A DNA stretch of 6,247 bases from a bacterium HR27 (lineage in GTDB: Bacteria; Chloroflexota; Chloroflexia; Thermomicrobiales; Thermomicrobiaceae): positions 1 to 6,247 of the forward strand of contig BEID01000085.1 of the NCBI GenBank assembly GCA_002898975.1, in the 5' to 3' direction. Numbering within the stretch: the first letter of the stretch is position 1; every line of letters starts with the position of its first letter. The notes beneath the pieces are model-generated. The model saw only the letters and a list, made by a program, of their open reading frames with translations. It searched no databases and had not been told where the DNA came from. The position numbers and the translations under genes were made by a program. Below, piece by piece: positions 1 through 5,805 of this stretch.

Positions 1-1
1 G

Positions 2-1186
2 GGGGCCTTCCTCGAGGCCCTGGCCCATCCCCAGACCCGGCTTCACCACCTTCCCCGGCTTGGGGGTTGGCTATGGCGAAGGCCGGTCCTCCTCCTCGCC
101 TGGCTTTACGCCCTTTGGGCCCTGATCGCCGCCCGCTTCGCCGTAAGCCCGGGCTTTGCCCTTCTGGGAAGCCCGGAGGGCCTCGGGGACGGGGCCTTGT
201 GGGTTTTAGCCCTGGTGGGGGTGGCCACCCTGGTCGCCCTTAGGGCCGAGGAGGACCCGGCCGTCCTCCCCCTGGTCTTGCGGGCCCTTCTCCTTGCCGG
301 GGGGCTTCTTGCCCTCTTGGCCTTTTTTGAGGTCGCCACCCATAAGCGCGTGGCCGGTACCCTTACCGGGGTCCTTGACCCTTCCGTCCTCCCCCAGGTG
401 AACTTTGGCTCTAAGGGGCATCTCGGGGGGTTTTTGGGCATGGCCTTGGGGGTGGCCCTGGGGTCCGCCTGGGGGGTTTTGGCCCTCCTTTTGGGTTTCG
501 GGGTGGGCCTCACCTACAACCGGGCCTCCCTGGTAGGCCTTTTCCTAGCCTTGGGGTCGGCCTGGGCGGGAAAGGGGGCGAGGGCCCTTAGGGTCTTCCT
601 CCTGGCCTTCTTGGGCCTTCTTCTGGGGCTTGGGGCCACCCGCCTCTTTCTGCCCTCCGGGGCCAAGGCCCTGGCAAGCCCCTCCAGCCTAGAGCAGCGC
701 TACTACGGCTGGAAGGCTGCCCTTAGGGGAATCGCCGCAAGGCCCCTCTTTGGCTTTGGGGCTGCGGGGTTCCACTTCCAATGGCCCCTCTACCTTGAGG
801 AGGAAGAGCTTAGGCATTTCCTTAGGATCATGTGGGGGGCGGAGGAGGTGCTTAGCCGTGGGACGAACGGCCAAGGCATGCCCGTCTTCCTCATCCGCGA
901 CCGGGAGGGCCAGGTTAGGCTCTTGGCGGTCCAGGGTTTCAAGGCCCACAACGAGTTTTTGGACCAAGCCCTTCTCTTTGGGCTGCCCGGGGCCTTCCTC
1001 TGGCTTCTCCTCTACCTTCTGGCCCTGAGGCAAACCTGGGCCACCCCCTTAGGGGGCGGGCTTTTGGCCTATTTCGGTTTCCTCCTCTTCTGGTACGCCG
1101 TCTTTTACGCCCTGGGGGTGCTTTGGGTCCTTTTGGGCCTTGCGGCCACGCAAAAGACCCCCTTAAGGCGGATCCCCACCCCCTAG
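2..1186 (+). CDS. O-antigen ligase / O-oligosaccharyltransferase family membrane protein (Wzy_C), 5' partial
   Basis: The frame is open from the window edge (394 codons visible), so the TTG at 197 is not a real start. Numbering from the codon at position 2, hydrophobic segments lie near residues 29-46, 66-81, 88-110, 139-167, 170-188, 195-214, 318-339 and 345-375. Wzy_C-type landmarks appear in order: T-Y-N-R-A-S (R174) in a membrane helix, the PLFGFGAAGFHF loop after a long exposed stretch, and A-H-N-E-F-L-D-Q (H316) just before the next helix. In this family the Arg and His lie at the site that binds lipid-linked glycan, and the protein either polymerises O-antigen, joins it to lipid A, or moves it to a protein. 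Sequence alone does not separate WaaL, Wzy and PglL/TfpO. The gene converges on a pilin cluster, so pilin glycosylation is possible, but this is inference. Codon use is strongly GC-biased. The stop lies inside a palindrome. Confidence 0.85.
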   Translation, partial: GAFLEALAHPQTRLHHLPRLGGWLWRRPVLLLAWLYALWALIAARFAVSPGFALLGSPEGLGDGALWVLALVGVATLVALRAEEDPAVLPLVLRALLLAGGLLALLAFFEVATHKRVAGTLTGVLDPSVLPQVNFGSKGHLGGFLGMALGVALGSAWGVLALLLGFGVGLTYNRASLVGLFLALGSAWAGKGARALRVFLLAFLGLLLGLGATRLFLPSGAKALASPSSLEQRYYGWKAALRGIAARPLFGFGAAGFHFQWPLYLEEEELRHFLRIMWGAEEVLSRGTNGQGMPVFLIRDREGQVRLLAVQGFKAHNEFLDQALLFGLPGAFLWLLLYLLALRQTWATPLGGGLLAYFGFLLFWYAVFYALGVLWVLLGLAATQKTPLRRIPTP

Positions 1187-1196
1187 GGGGTGGGGA
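1173..1196. terminator. Perfect palindrome over the ligase stop codon, possible bidirectional terminator
   Basis: The arms at 1173-1183 and 1186-1196 are perfect reverse complements (TCCCCACCCCC / GGGGGTGGGGA), with TA in the centre. A realistic RNA hairpin has a CUAG loop and a stem of about 10 bp. The TAG stop at 1184-1186 sits at the centre. It lies between two convergent genes, 15 bp from the stop codon of the minus-strand pilin at 1212-1214. Neither side has a T tract, so termination is inferred from stem strength and position only. Confidence 0.5.
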
Positions 1197-1211
1197 GGGG
1201 GGAACCCGAGC

Positions 1212-1585
1212 CTAGGGAAGGGTGGAAAGCAGGCCCGTGGCGCCCTTGAGGCTGAGGGTGATTTTGGGGTCCAGGCCCTGCCACTCCACGGTGCAACCCG
1301 TAACCGCAGCCGGCCTGGCGCCAAAGCCCGTCATGCAGTCCGAGGTCACGCGAAGCGTACCTTGAGGGAGGTGGGCGGGGCCCCGGTCCTGGGGTCCCGT
1401 AGGGCTTCAAGATACGCTGACGCGTGACCCAGGCTTGCGGCCACGCTCCTTGCGTAGCCTAGGCCCGCAGCCAGATTGGCCCTTTGCCTTAAGGGTTCCA
1501 GGTACCAAAGCAAAAGGCCGAGGAGAACCCCTAGGATGGCCACCGCCAGGAGAAGCTCCAGTAGGGTGAAGCCCTTTCGGTCCAC
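1212..1585 (-). pseudogene. Second PilA4-type pilin, interrupted by a frameshift
   Basis: The gene starts at GTG 1583-1585, six bases after an AAAAGGAGG ribosome site (1592-1600). The class III leader MDRKG precedes F-T-L-L-E, keeping Glu at mature position 5, followed by a hydrophobic helix. This frame stops at TGA 1346-1348 after 79 residues, with no C-terminal pilin domain. The -1 frame is open from 1406 down to TAG 1212-1214 and encodes a typical pilin C-terminus: LPQGTLRVTSDC, then 13 residues, then C-T-V-E-W and a strand segment ending LLSTLP. The adjacent PilA4 has LPQLGNC, 13 residues, then C-T-V-S. One missing base, most simply in GGGGCCCC at 1377-1384, rejoins the frames into about 124 residues, close to PilA4's 123. 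It could be a real pseudogene, a phase-variable tract, or a sequencing error. Little divergence outside the break suggests the event is recent or artefactual. Confidence 0.8.
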
Positions 1586-1591
1586 CCTTGG

Positions 1592-1600
1592 CCTCCTTTT
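1592..1600 (-). promoter_or_regulatory. Ribosome binding site of the second pilin
   Basis: The minus strand reads AAAAGGAGG, then six bases, then GTG. This fixes the non-ATG start at 1585 and shows that the gene still has a full translation signal despite the frameshift. Confidence 0.7.
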
Positions 1601-1604
1601 AGGC

Positions 1605-1639
1605 CCAAGGGGCCGGGCCCTTCTGGCCCGGCCCCTGGG
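1605..1639 (-). terminator. Strong GC hairpin between pilA4 and the downstream pilin
   Basis: GGGGCCGGGCC at 1609-1619 and GGCCCGGCCCC at 1625-1635 form a perfect 11-bp stem with a 5-base loop. Pairing extends outward for a few more pairs if one base is bulged. It sits 15 bases after the pilA4 stop and just before the ribosome site of the next pilin. There is no clear U tract on either strand. It could be a partial terminator, or a 3' stabiliser that protects a major-pilin message and keeps the downstream gene at a lower level. That role is inferred. Confidence 0.55.
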
Positions 1640-1650
1640 CGAGGGGTTTA

Positions 1651-2022
1651 CTACTGGAAGCTGAACTGCCCGGTAGCGCTATCAAAGGTGATATTAGTGT
1701 ACCGGGCCGCGCCCGAGGCGAGCGAGGCGGCCACGGTAAAGTTGATGCTGTCAGCCTTAGCGCTAACCGTGCAGTTGGACATAAAAGCCGGTGGGTTAGA
1801 AACAAAGTTCGTGCAGTTGCCCAACTGGGGCAGCTGCCCGGTCAGGGAGTTCCGCTCCGCCTCCACCGCGGTGGCCACGTTGCGGATGTAGCTTTGCGCG
1901 GCCACGGTGTTGGCGTTTTTCCTGGCGTTCAGGAGGTTAGGGATGAGGACGGCGGCCAGGATGGCGATGATGGCGATGACGATCAGGAGCTCAATCAGGG
2001 TAAAGCCTTTTGCGTTACGCAT
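1651..2022 (-). CDS. pilA4: Major type IV pilin, PilA4-like
   Basis: The 123-residue prepilin begins MRNAKG, then F-T-L-I-E-L-L-I-V. This is a type IVa class III leader cleaved after Gly6, with Phe7 to be N-methylated by PilD and Glu11 at mature position 5. Residues 7-34 form the polymerisation helix, with the usual Pro at 28. The globular part has two cysteines, C70 and C84, framing a 13-residue loop, followed by beta-strand sequence ending in GQFSFQ. In Thermus the PilA4 fibre is needed for DNA uptake and piliation; the name is given from the N-terminus and from the neighbouring comZ-like gene. An ideal ribosome site, TAAGGAGGTA, ends eight bases before the ATG. A candidate promoter of its own lies in the 221-bp upstream gap, as expected for a subunit made in excess over the minor pilins. 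The C-terminal half varies greatly among strains, so the symbol is less certain than the family. Confidence 0.88.
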   Translation of the reverse strand: MRNAKGFTLIELLIVIAIIAILAAVLIPNLLNARKNANTVAAQSYIRNVATAVEAERNSLTGQLPQLGNCTNFVSNPPAFMSNCTVSAKADSINFTVAASLASGAARYTNITFDSATGQFSFQ

Positions 2023-2030
2023 AGGTTTCT

Positions 2031-2040
2031 TACCTCCTTA
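2031..2040 (-). promoter_or_regulatory. Strong ribosome binding site of pilA4
   Basis: The minus strand reads TAAGGAGGTA, followed by eight bases and the ATG at 2020-2022. It contains the complete AAGGAGGT anti-Shine-Dalgarno match and is among the strongest sites in the window, fitting a highly made pilus subunit. Confidence 0.75.
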
Positions 2041-2151
2041 AGGTTTCCCGCGCTCTTATGGTATTGCGCGGCCATGAGTGCCTGTAGCCGAAAACCGCCT
2101 CTAACCACCGGTTTCTCGTCCTTCTCCTCCTCTCACCCCCTTTCTCCCCTT

Positions 2152-2180
2152 AGTCTGGAGCGCCGGTACCTTTTCGTCAA
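2152..2180 (-). promoter_or_regulatory. Candidate promoter for pilA4
   Basis: The minus strand carries TTGACG (2175-2180), a 17-base spacer, and CAGACT (2152-2157). The -35 box matches the consensus at five of six positions. The -10 keeps the important second A and last T. Transcription would start near 2145, giving an untranslated leader of roughly 120 bases, long for Thermus. A weaker -10-like TACCAT at 2058-2063 lies nearer the gene but has no good -35 partner. Confidence 0.45.
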
Positions 2181-2243
2181 GCCCCCCAGGGGCCACCCTC
2201 AGGATGGGGGAGGGGTGTGAAAGGGGTGTGAAAACCCCATGTT
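2181..2243 (-). other. comZ-pilA4 junction with short hairpins, likely end of the minor-pilin transcript
   Basis: Between the comZ stop and the candidate pilA4 promoter, the minus-strand RNA can form several short hairpins: GUGAAA/UUUCAC around the comZ stop (2230-2248), CCAUCC-UGA-GGGUGG (2193-2207, with a G-U pair so stable only on this strand), and GGGGC-GCCCC (2181-2193). None has a U tract. The position fits a transcription end for the upstream operon, but each signal is weak. Confidence 0.3.
2212..2233. repeat. Two tandem copies of an 11-bp unit
   Basis: GGGGTGTGAAA occurs twice head to tail (2212-2222 and 2223-2233) with no mismatch, directly after the comZ gene. One 11-bp turn per unit would place both copies on the same face of the DNA, as in some activator sites. 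It lies upstream of the candidate pilA4 promoter. The function is unknown. Confidence 0.6.
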
Positions 2244-3731
2244 TCACCGCCGGAAGGTTACCCTGGGAGCAGGGCCTCCATCCGTTTCAATCTGGGGAAG
2301 GTCAGAGTTCTCCGCATTGGAGTTTCGGATAGAAAACTGCCCGCCCCCGTTTCTGATGGTGCCCCCGATGCTTACAGCACCGCCGATAAAGGTTCCCGTG
2401 CCGTTGAAGGTGATTTGTCCACCTGCCCACATGAAGGCGTGGGTATCTGCCCTGCCGTTAAAGGTGATATCCCCCTGGCTGATGATGGCTAGGGCACGGT
2501 TGTTGAGAAGGTTTGCCCGTCCATTGAAGGTAATGGCCTGAATGCTGGCAATAGTGGAGTCCCCTTGGAAGAGGGCTTTGTTGTTTAGGTTGATATTGCC
2601 GTTTGTGAAAAACTTGCTGTTGGTGGCCTGGACATCACCCAGATTCAGACCGCCTTGGGCGGCTACCTTCACGTCCTGAAGATTGGCCGATCCGTTAACC
2701 TGGAAAGTACCTCCCACATAGAAGGTCGCGCTGTTAAGAGTGGTACCGCCCGGCAGGGTGACGTTACCCTGTACGCAAACCCTTAAGCCGGAGAGCAAGG
2801 GAAGAACCTGCCTCAAGAGCGTATTGGTATCGTTTCCCACAGGCGTGACGTTTCTTGCAATGAGAAACCGAGTTAGTTCTGTGGGTTGGCCGGGGTCTAA
2901 GGAGGTGAACTCGACCTGGCAAAGATTTTTTTGGCGGGCATCGGGGATTACGCTGGACACCCGCACGCCAAGGGCCTGCTCGCTAAGGTTGTTCACGTTT
3001 GGGGTGGTAATCCGGTAGGCCTGGTCCCAGCGCTTGATCTCCCTGGTGATGGCGTCCTGGCACGTAAAGGTTGGATCAGAAGGTTGCTGGTAGACGGGGC
3101 ATACCTGGTAGCGGGGCTGGTTGCCTTGGCAAACTACACGGTTAGTCCCTGAAGCGTTGCACTGGGTGTCACCTACCCCGGCTCCACCCGTGATGGGGGG
3201 AGGAGAAACCTGGTTCAAGTTTTTACAGTTCTGCCCGTTCTCGTCACAAACCTGAATTTGGCCAGAGAGATTCGCATATCCCTTGTCGGCATGCAAGCGG
3301 CTTGCGTGGAGATCTACGCCCCCGTTGACCGTGATGCGTCCGCCGCTTATCCACCCATTCCCGAACAGGGGGTTCTGGCGTTGGGTGGGAATAACTTCTA
3401 TCCGCACCTCGGCTACGGCCGCGTGCCTTGCCTGCTGAAAGGTGCCGGTGCTTTCTATGCGGTACTTTTCTCCGGGTACGAGGGGTGTGATGGTACCCGT
3501 GTAGCCGTTACCGCTCACGGAACGAGTTTCAGCGAAGTTAGGGTTTACTCGCAGATAGGCCAAGGCGTGGTCGATCCCAGCCTCGGCCCGCTGGCGGGCT
3601 ACGGCCTGCTGGGCCAGGTTGCGGCCCGTGGAAAGGTTGGCCTCAGCGAGGTAGCTCATCCCCAGAGCCATCATCAGCACGGCCACCATGGCCACGAGGA
3701 CGCTAACCAGCGCAATCCCTTTTTTCGTCAT
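2244..3731 (-). CDS. comZ: ComZ-like competence pilin, tip DNA-receptor candidate
   Basis: This is a 495-residue protein with leader MTKKG, then I-A-L-V-S and a hydrophobic helix to about residue 29. Mature position 5 is Ser10, not Glu, as in GspK/PilX-type tip pilins. Residues 30-115 resemble a PilX-type pilin body. Residues 128-151 contain a solenoid-like turn (GGRITVNGG). Residues 160-320 form a block holding all eight cysteines (162, 169, 191, 201, 211, 224, 271, 319). Residues 328-470 carry repeated rungs rich in Asn/Gly, such as AITFNGRA, DITFNGRAD and QITFNGTG, spaced about 18-22 residues. Published work on T. thermophilus ComZ describes a minor pilin with a large beta-solenoid that binds DNA and is placed at the pilus tip; this gene fits that form. 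It follows the PilW-like gene by 11 bp, and its ribosome site AGGAGGTGA overlaps the preceding stop. Base composition is clearly more AT-rich than the flanking genes. Confidence 0.82.
   Translation of the reverse strand: MTKKGIALVSVLVAMVAVLMMALGMSYLAEANLSTGRNLAQQAVARQRAEAGIDHALAYLRVNPNFAETRSVSGNGYTGTITPLVPGEKYRIESTGTFQQARHAAVAEVRIEVIPTQRQNPLFGNGWISGGRITVNGGVDLHASRLHADKGYANLSGQIQVCDENGQNCKNLNQVSPPPITGGAGVGDTQCNASGTNRVVCQGNQPRYQVCPVYQQPSDPTFTCQDAITREIKRWDQAYRITTPNVNNLSEQALGVRVSSVIPDARQKNLCQVEFTSLDPGQPTELTRFLIARNVTPVGNDTNTLLRQVLPLLSGLRVCVQGNVTLPGGTTLNSATFYVGGTFQVNGSANLQDVKVAAQGGLNLGDVQATNSKFFTNGNINLNNKALFQGDSTIASIQAITFNGRANLLNNRALAIISQGDITFNGRADTHAFMWAGGQITFNGTGTFIGGAVSIGGTIRNGGGQFSIRNSNAENSDLPQIETDGGPAPRVTFRR
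2401..2535 (-). repeat. Solenoid-rung DNA repeats within comZ
   Basis: Three related 15-bp segments start at 2401, 2455 and 2521 (pattern CCRTTRAAGGTRATN on the plus strand). They encode the I-T-F-N-G core of successive rungs, 54 and 66 bp apart. They show that the solenoid grew by repeat duplication, with rungs of unequal length. Confidence 0.65.
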
Positions 3732-3742
3732 TTCCTCACCTC

Positions 3743-4456
3743 CTACCTCATCAGATTTGGGGTCTGCACCAGCACAAGCCTCTCCGCTACCGGCCTGCCA
3801 TCCCCGCCCGCGGAGGAAGGGAGATCCAGTTGAGCCTTTAGGCTGTTCCCATTAGGAACCGTAGTCCAGGCAATCGTATCCCCTGGAGTAAAGCCCCTTG
3901 CCCCCGTGCGCAAGGGGGACTGAACCAAAAGGTAAAGGGCTAGGGCCTCCACCTTGGGATTGGTGCCTTGAGGGCCGGCGTTCACTGTGAGATCGGTTGC
4001 GGACCAGTTTCCTCCAGATAGGTAGGCGATGCGGAAGTGTAAAACCCCATCCAGTACTGGGTGGGTGGCGGTTGGGGTGCAGGTTACTCCGGGACAGACA
4101 CCCCAGTAAAGGGTACCTCCGTCCAGCTTGTACTGGACAGTCCGGACCTGGTTCATGGTGGCGGTGGAGCAGAAGATCTCCATCCCACCCTCACAGAAAA
4201 AGCGAAGGGTCAGGGTGTTCCCCCCTTGCACGACCAGGGGGTTTCCTGCTTGCATCTGGTATCCCGCCAGGTACACCTCCCGGGCCAGGACTGTGGCGGT
4301 GAGGCTTAAGTCCTCGGCTAAGAGGGCCAGGGCCCTCTGCCCCCTTTCCAGGCGGGAGGAGGATTGGGTAAAGGCCAGCACGGCTCCCAGGAGAAGCCCA
4401 AGGATGGCCAGGGCTACCAGCAGTTCCACAAGGGAGAAGCCATGGTTCCGTTTCAT
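3743..4456 (-). CDS. PilW/GspJ-like minor pilin
   Basis: The 237-residue prepilin has leader MKRNHG, then F-S-L-V-E (Glu at mature position 5), and a helix to about residue 34. The length and layout match PilW/GspJ-type minor pilins, including the late segment ALALYLLVQSPLR (171-183) and the C-terminal LVLVQTPNLMR, which correspond to conserved strands in PilW. Four cysteines (88, 96, 121, 126) could form two disulfides in the oxidising periplasm. The start ATG overlaps the PilV-like stop as ATGA, indicating translational coupling. The comZ gene follows after 11 bp. In the T. thermophilus cluster the equivalent position is usually called pilA3; I do not assign that symbol firmly. It must not be confused with the unrelated Thermus secretin-associated protein also named PilW. 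Confidence 0.8.
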   Translation of the reverse strand: MKRNHGFSLVELLVALAILGLLLGAVLAFTQSSSRLERGQRALALLAEDLSLTATVLAREVYLAGYQMQAGNPLVVQGGNTLTLRFFCEGGMEIFCSTATMNQVRTVQYKLDGGTLYWGVCPGVTCTPTATHPVLDGVLHFRIAYLSGGNWSATDLTVNAGPQGTNPKVEALALYLLVQSPLRTGARGFTPGDTIAWTTVPNGNSLKAQLDLPSSAGGDGRPVAERLVLVQTPNLMR

Positions 4457-4833
4457 GGCACGTACACCACCGTTTCCAAGGTCATTCGGGGCCTATTTGC
4501 GGGTACCTCAAGGGTTATCCGGTAGGCCCTTGGGTTGCTGACACCCGTTGTGCAGTTCAGGGAGGTTCCGTTGAGGGAGCACGGGATGTACTGGCACGAG
4601 GCGCTGGTGCCTCCTAAGGAGAGGGTCTGGGTGCAACGGCCAGGAATGGAGGTGGGGTTTGCCCTCAGTGTCTCCAGGAAGTTTTGCGCTTCCCGCACCA
4701 TGGCCTGGGTAATTCGTCCCTGGGCGGAGGCTCGCAGGCTGGTGATCTGCAAACCGGTGAAGGCCAGAAGCACGATGGCGAGCACCCCGATGGCCAGGAT
4801 CACTTCTAGAAGGGTAAGTCCTTGGGCACGCAT
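4453..4833 (-). CDS. PilV/GspI-like minor pilin
   Basis: The 126-residue prepilin has leader MRAQG, then L-T-L-L-E-V-I-L-A-I. Leu replaces Phe at mature position 1, and Glu10 is mature position 5. The L-E-V-I-L-A motif and the short globular part are typical of the PilV/GspI type. Cysteines at 67, 80, 85 and 94 could form two disulfides. The stop overlaps the next ATG by four bases (ATGA). Eight bases separate it from the preceding gene, with the ribosome site GAGGTGA formed partly by that gene's TGA. It is expected to act with the PilW-like and ComZ-like proteins in the priming complex that starts pilus assembly; that role comes from the family. Confidence 0.8.
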   Translation of the reverse strand: MRAQGLTLLEVILAIGVLAIVLLAFTGLQITSLRASAQGRITQAMVREAQNFLETLRANPTSIPGRCTQTLSLGGTSASCQYIPCSLNGTSLNCTTGVSNPRAYRITLEVPANRPRMTLETVVYVP

Positions 4834-4841
4834 ACTTCACC

Positions 4842-5243
4842 TCAGTGGATGCGCCCACTGGCCTCCAAGGTGAGGGAGCGGGTTCGGTTCCCCATGGCTA
4901 GGGTGAACTCCTTCTTGGTTTCATCACCGGGACGTCCCAGGGCGTTGAGGGTAAAGGAACCTGGGACTGGAGCCTGGAGGGTGGCCCCGTAGTTTTGAGG
5001 ACGGAAGCGGGCCAGGGTCTGACTTCCCACCTTCACCAGGAGCTCCCCGTTCGCCATTTCCACGGTGACGGCATCCCCCCGGCGGATGGCCTCGGTGCGA
5101 GCGGTTTGGAGGGCTTTTTGCAGCTCCGTGGCCGCCGCCTGGAGGCGGTATGCAGGAGCAAAGTTGCTGTAGCCCAGGAGACCCACCACCGCAAGGATGC
5201 CGAGGACCACCAAGAGCTCAAGCAGGGAAAAGCCAGACCTCAT
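4842..5243 (-). CDS. GspH/FimT-like minor pilin, second copy
   Basis: The 133-residue prepilin has the very short leader MRSG, then F-S-L-L-E-L-L-V-V-L. After the helix, A-R-T-E-A-I-R-R-G-D (48-57) and the C-terminal GspH signature FTLNALGRP (97-105) plus L-T-L-E-A-S-G-R-I are clear. It has no cysteine, unlike its neighbour. The ribosome site is weak (GTGGGAAG), so translation may depend partly on coupling to the gene before it, across a 52-bp gap that holds a hairpin. In GspH pseudopilins this domain contributes to the tip complex. Together with the next gene upstream it forms a tandem pair of paralogues. Confidence 0.8.
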   Translation of the reverse strand: MRSGFSLLELLVVLGILAVVGLLGYSNFAPAYRLQAAATELQKALQTARTEAIRRGDAVTVEMANGELLVKVGSQTLARFRPQNYGATLQAPVPGSFTLNALGRPGDETKKEFTLAMGNRTRSLTLEASGRIH

Positions 5244-5278
5244 CGCTTCCCACTATGAGGCCAGAGGAGGGGGAGCAC

Positions 5279-5296
5279 ATCCCCCGTCTGGGGGAT
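5279..5296 (-). other. Intercistronic hairpin at the end of the first GspH-like gene
   Basis: ATCCCCC and GGGGGAT form a perfect 7-bp stem with a 4-base loop, starting within the TAA stop codon. It has no U tract and lies inside a closely packed operon. Attenuation or mRNA processing is more likely than full termination; this is inference. Confidence 0.45.
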
Positions 5297-5757
5297 TAGC
5301 ACTGGCCTCCTGGAGATTCCCGCACCCGACCTGCCAAGCTGAGACAGAGGGCGGTGGCGTGGCCAGCGGTGCGCACCACCAGCCCGGCCCCGGTGTTCAG
5401 TTGCCCCAGAGCGTTAAAGCGCAGGCCGGGGTGGAAGCCGGAGCGAAGCTCTAGGGTGGAGCTTTGCAGGATTAAGGTGCGCAAGGGAGCCTCGTTTGGA
5501 TCACAGTCGCTATTGTGGTTCGTATCCAGGCAGGCTAGGAGGCGGTTTTCCTGCCCATGGGGTTGCACCACGGCCACCATGGTTCCCCGCCGGATGGCCT
5601 CGGTGCGGGCACCTTGGAGGAAGGCACGGGTTTCAGAAACGGCCGCCCGGTGGCGGTAAACGCTGGCTTGAAGGGTGCCGGGGAGGAATAGAAAGACCAC
5701 GCCAAGGAGGGCCAGGACCACCAGGAGTTCCAACAAGGTAAACCCCCGCATCCTCAT
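5296..5757 (-). CDS. GspH/FimT-like minor pilin, first gene of the operon
   Basis: The 153-residue prepilin has leader MRMRG, then F-T-L-L-E-L-L-V-V-L. The GspH core follows: A-R-T-E-A-I-R-R-G (50-58), LRFNALGQL (112-120) and the C-terminal L-S-L-A-G-R-V. Residues 76-93 contain C-L-D-T-N-H-N-S-D-C-D-P-N-E, an acidic loop common in FimT/GspH proteins that may bind calcium and is closed by C76 and C85. C138 and the C-terminal C153 may form a second bridge. ATG 5757 is chosen because a TATACT -10 box ends eight bases upstream, giving a leaderless or nearly leaderless mRNA. The ATG at 5751 would also leave a working leader. It heads the five-gene minor-pilin run and is probably the gene named pilA1 in T. 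thermophilus, which I do not assert as a symbol. Confidence 0.8.
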   Translation of the reverse strand: MRMRGFTLLELLVVLALLGVVFLFLPGTLQASVYRHRAAVSETRAFLQGARTEAIRRGTMVAVVQPHGQENRLLACLDTNHNSDCDPNEAPLRTLILQSSTLELRSGFHPGLRFNALGQLNTGAGLVVRTAGHATALCLSLAGRVRESPGGQC

Positions 5758-5765
5758 CTGGGGGC

Positions 5766-5771
5766 AGTATA
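5766..5771 (-). promoter_or_regulatory. -10 box of the minor-pilin operon
   Basis: The minus strand reads TATACT (five of six consensus matches), ending eight bases before ATG 5757. No Shine-Dalgarno sequence lies between. The spacing puts the transcript start at or one or two bases before the ATG. No convincing -35 box is visible at 16-18 bases, so an activator may be needed. Confidence 0.55.
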
Positions 5772-5805
5772 CCTGGCGCTACGTCTTTGCCTGGGCACGA
5801 AGAGG

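Noticed and set aside
106..513. A 135-codon minus-strand reading frame
   Set aside because: It is Arg/Pro/Ala-rich, antisense to the membrane protein gene, a typical shadow frame.
197..1186. A complete 329-residue protein starting at TTG 197
   Set aside because: The same frame is open without a stop back to position 2 and encodes a further membrane segment, so the gene begins outside the window.
1377..1384. Programmed -1 ribosomal frameshifting at the GGGGCCCC tract
   Set aside because: No X-XXY-YYZ heptamer in the zero frame and no obvious downstream stimulator. A lost base is simpler.
1183..1410. A 75-codon minus-strand reading frame after the pilin stub
   Set aside because: It is in the third frame, Pro/Gly/His-rich with no pilin features. 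The real continuation is the -1 frame ending at 1212.
1894..2220. A 108-codon plus-strand frame across the pilA4 start and upstream gap
   Set aside because: It is Asp/Gly-rich antisense of the conserved pilin helix and has no start signal.
2401..2535. CRISPR-like or mobile repeat in comZ
   Set aside because: The repeats are imperfect, in frame and encode protein rungs.
3258..3833. A 191-codon plus-strand reading frame
   Set aside because: It lies antisense across comZ and the PilW-like gene, has no ribosome site or domain, and is a shadow of the GC-rich coding strand.
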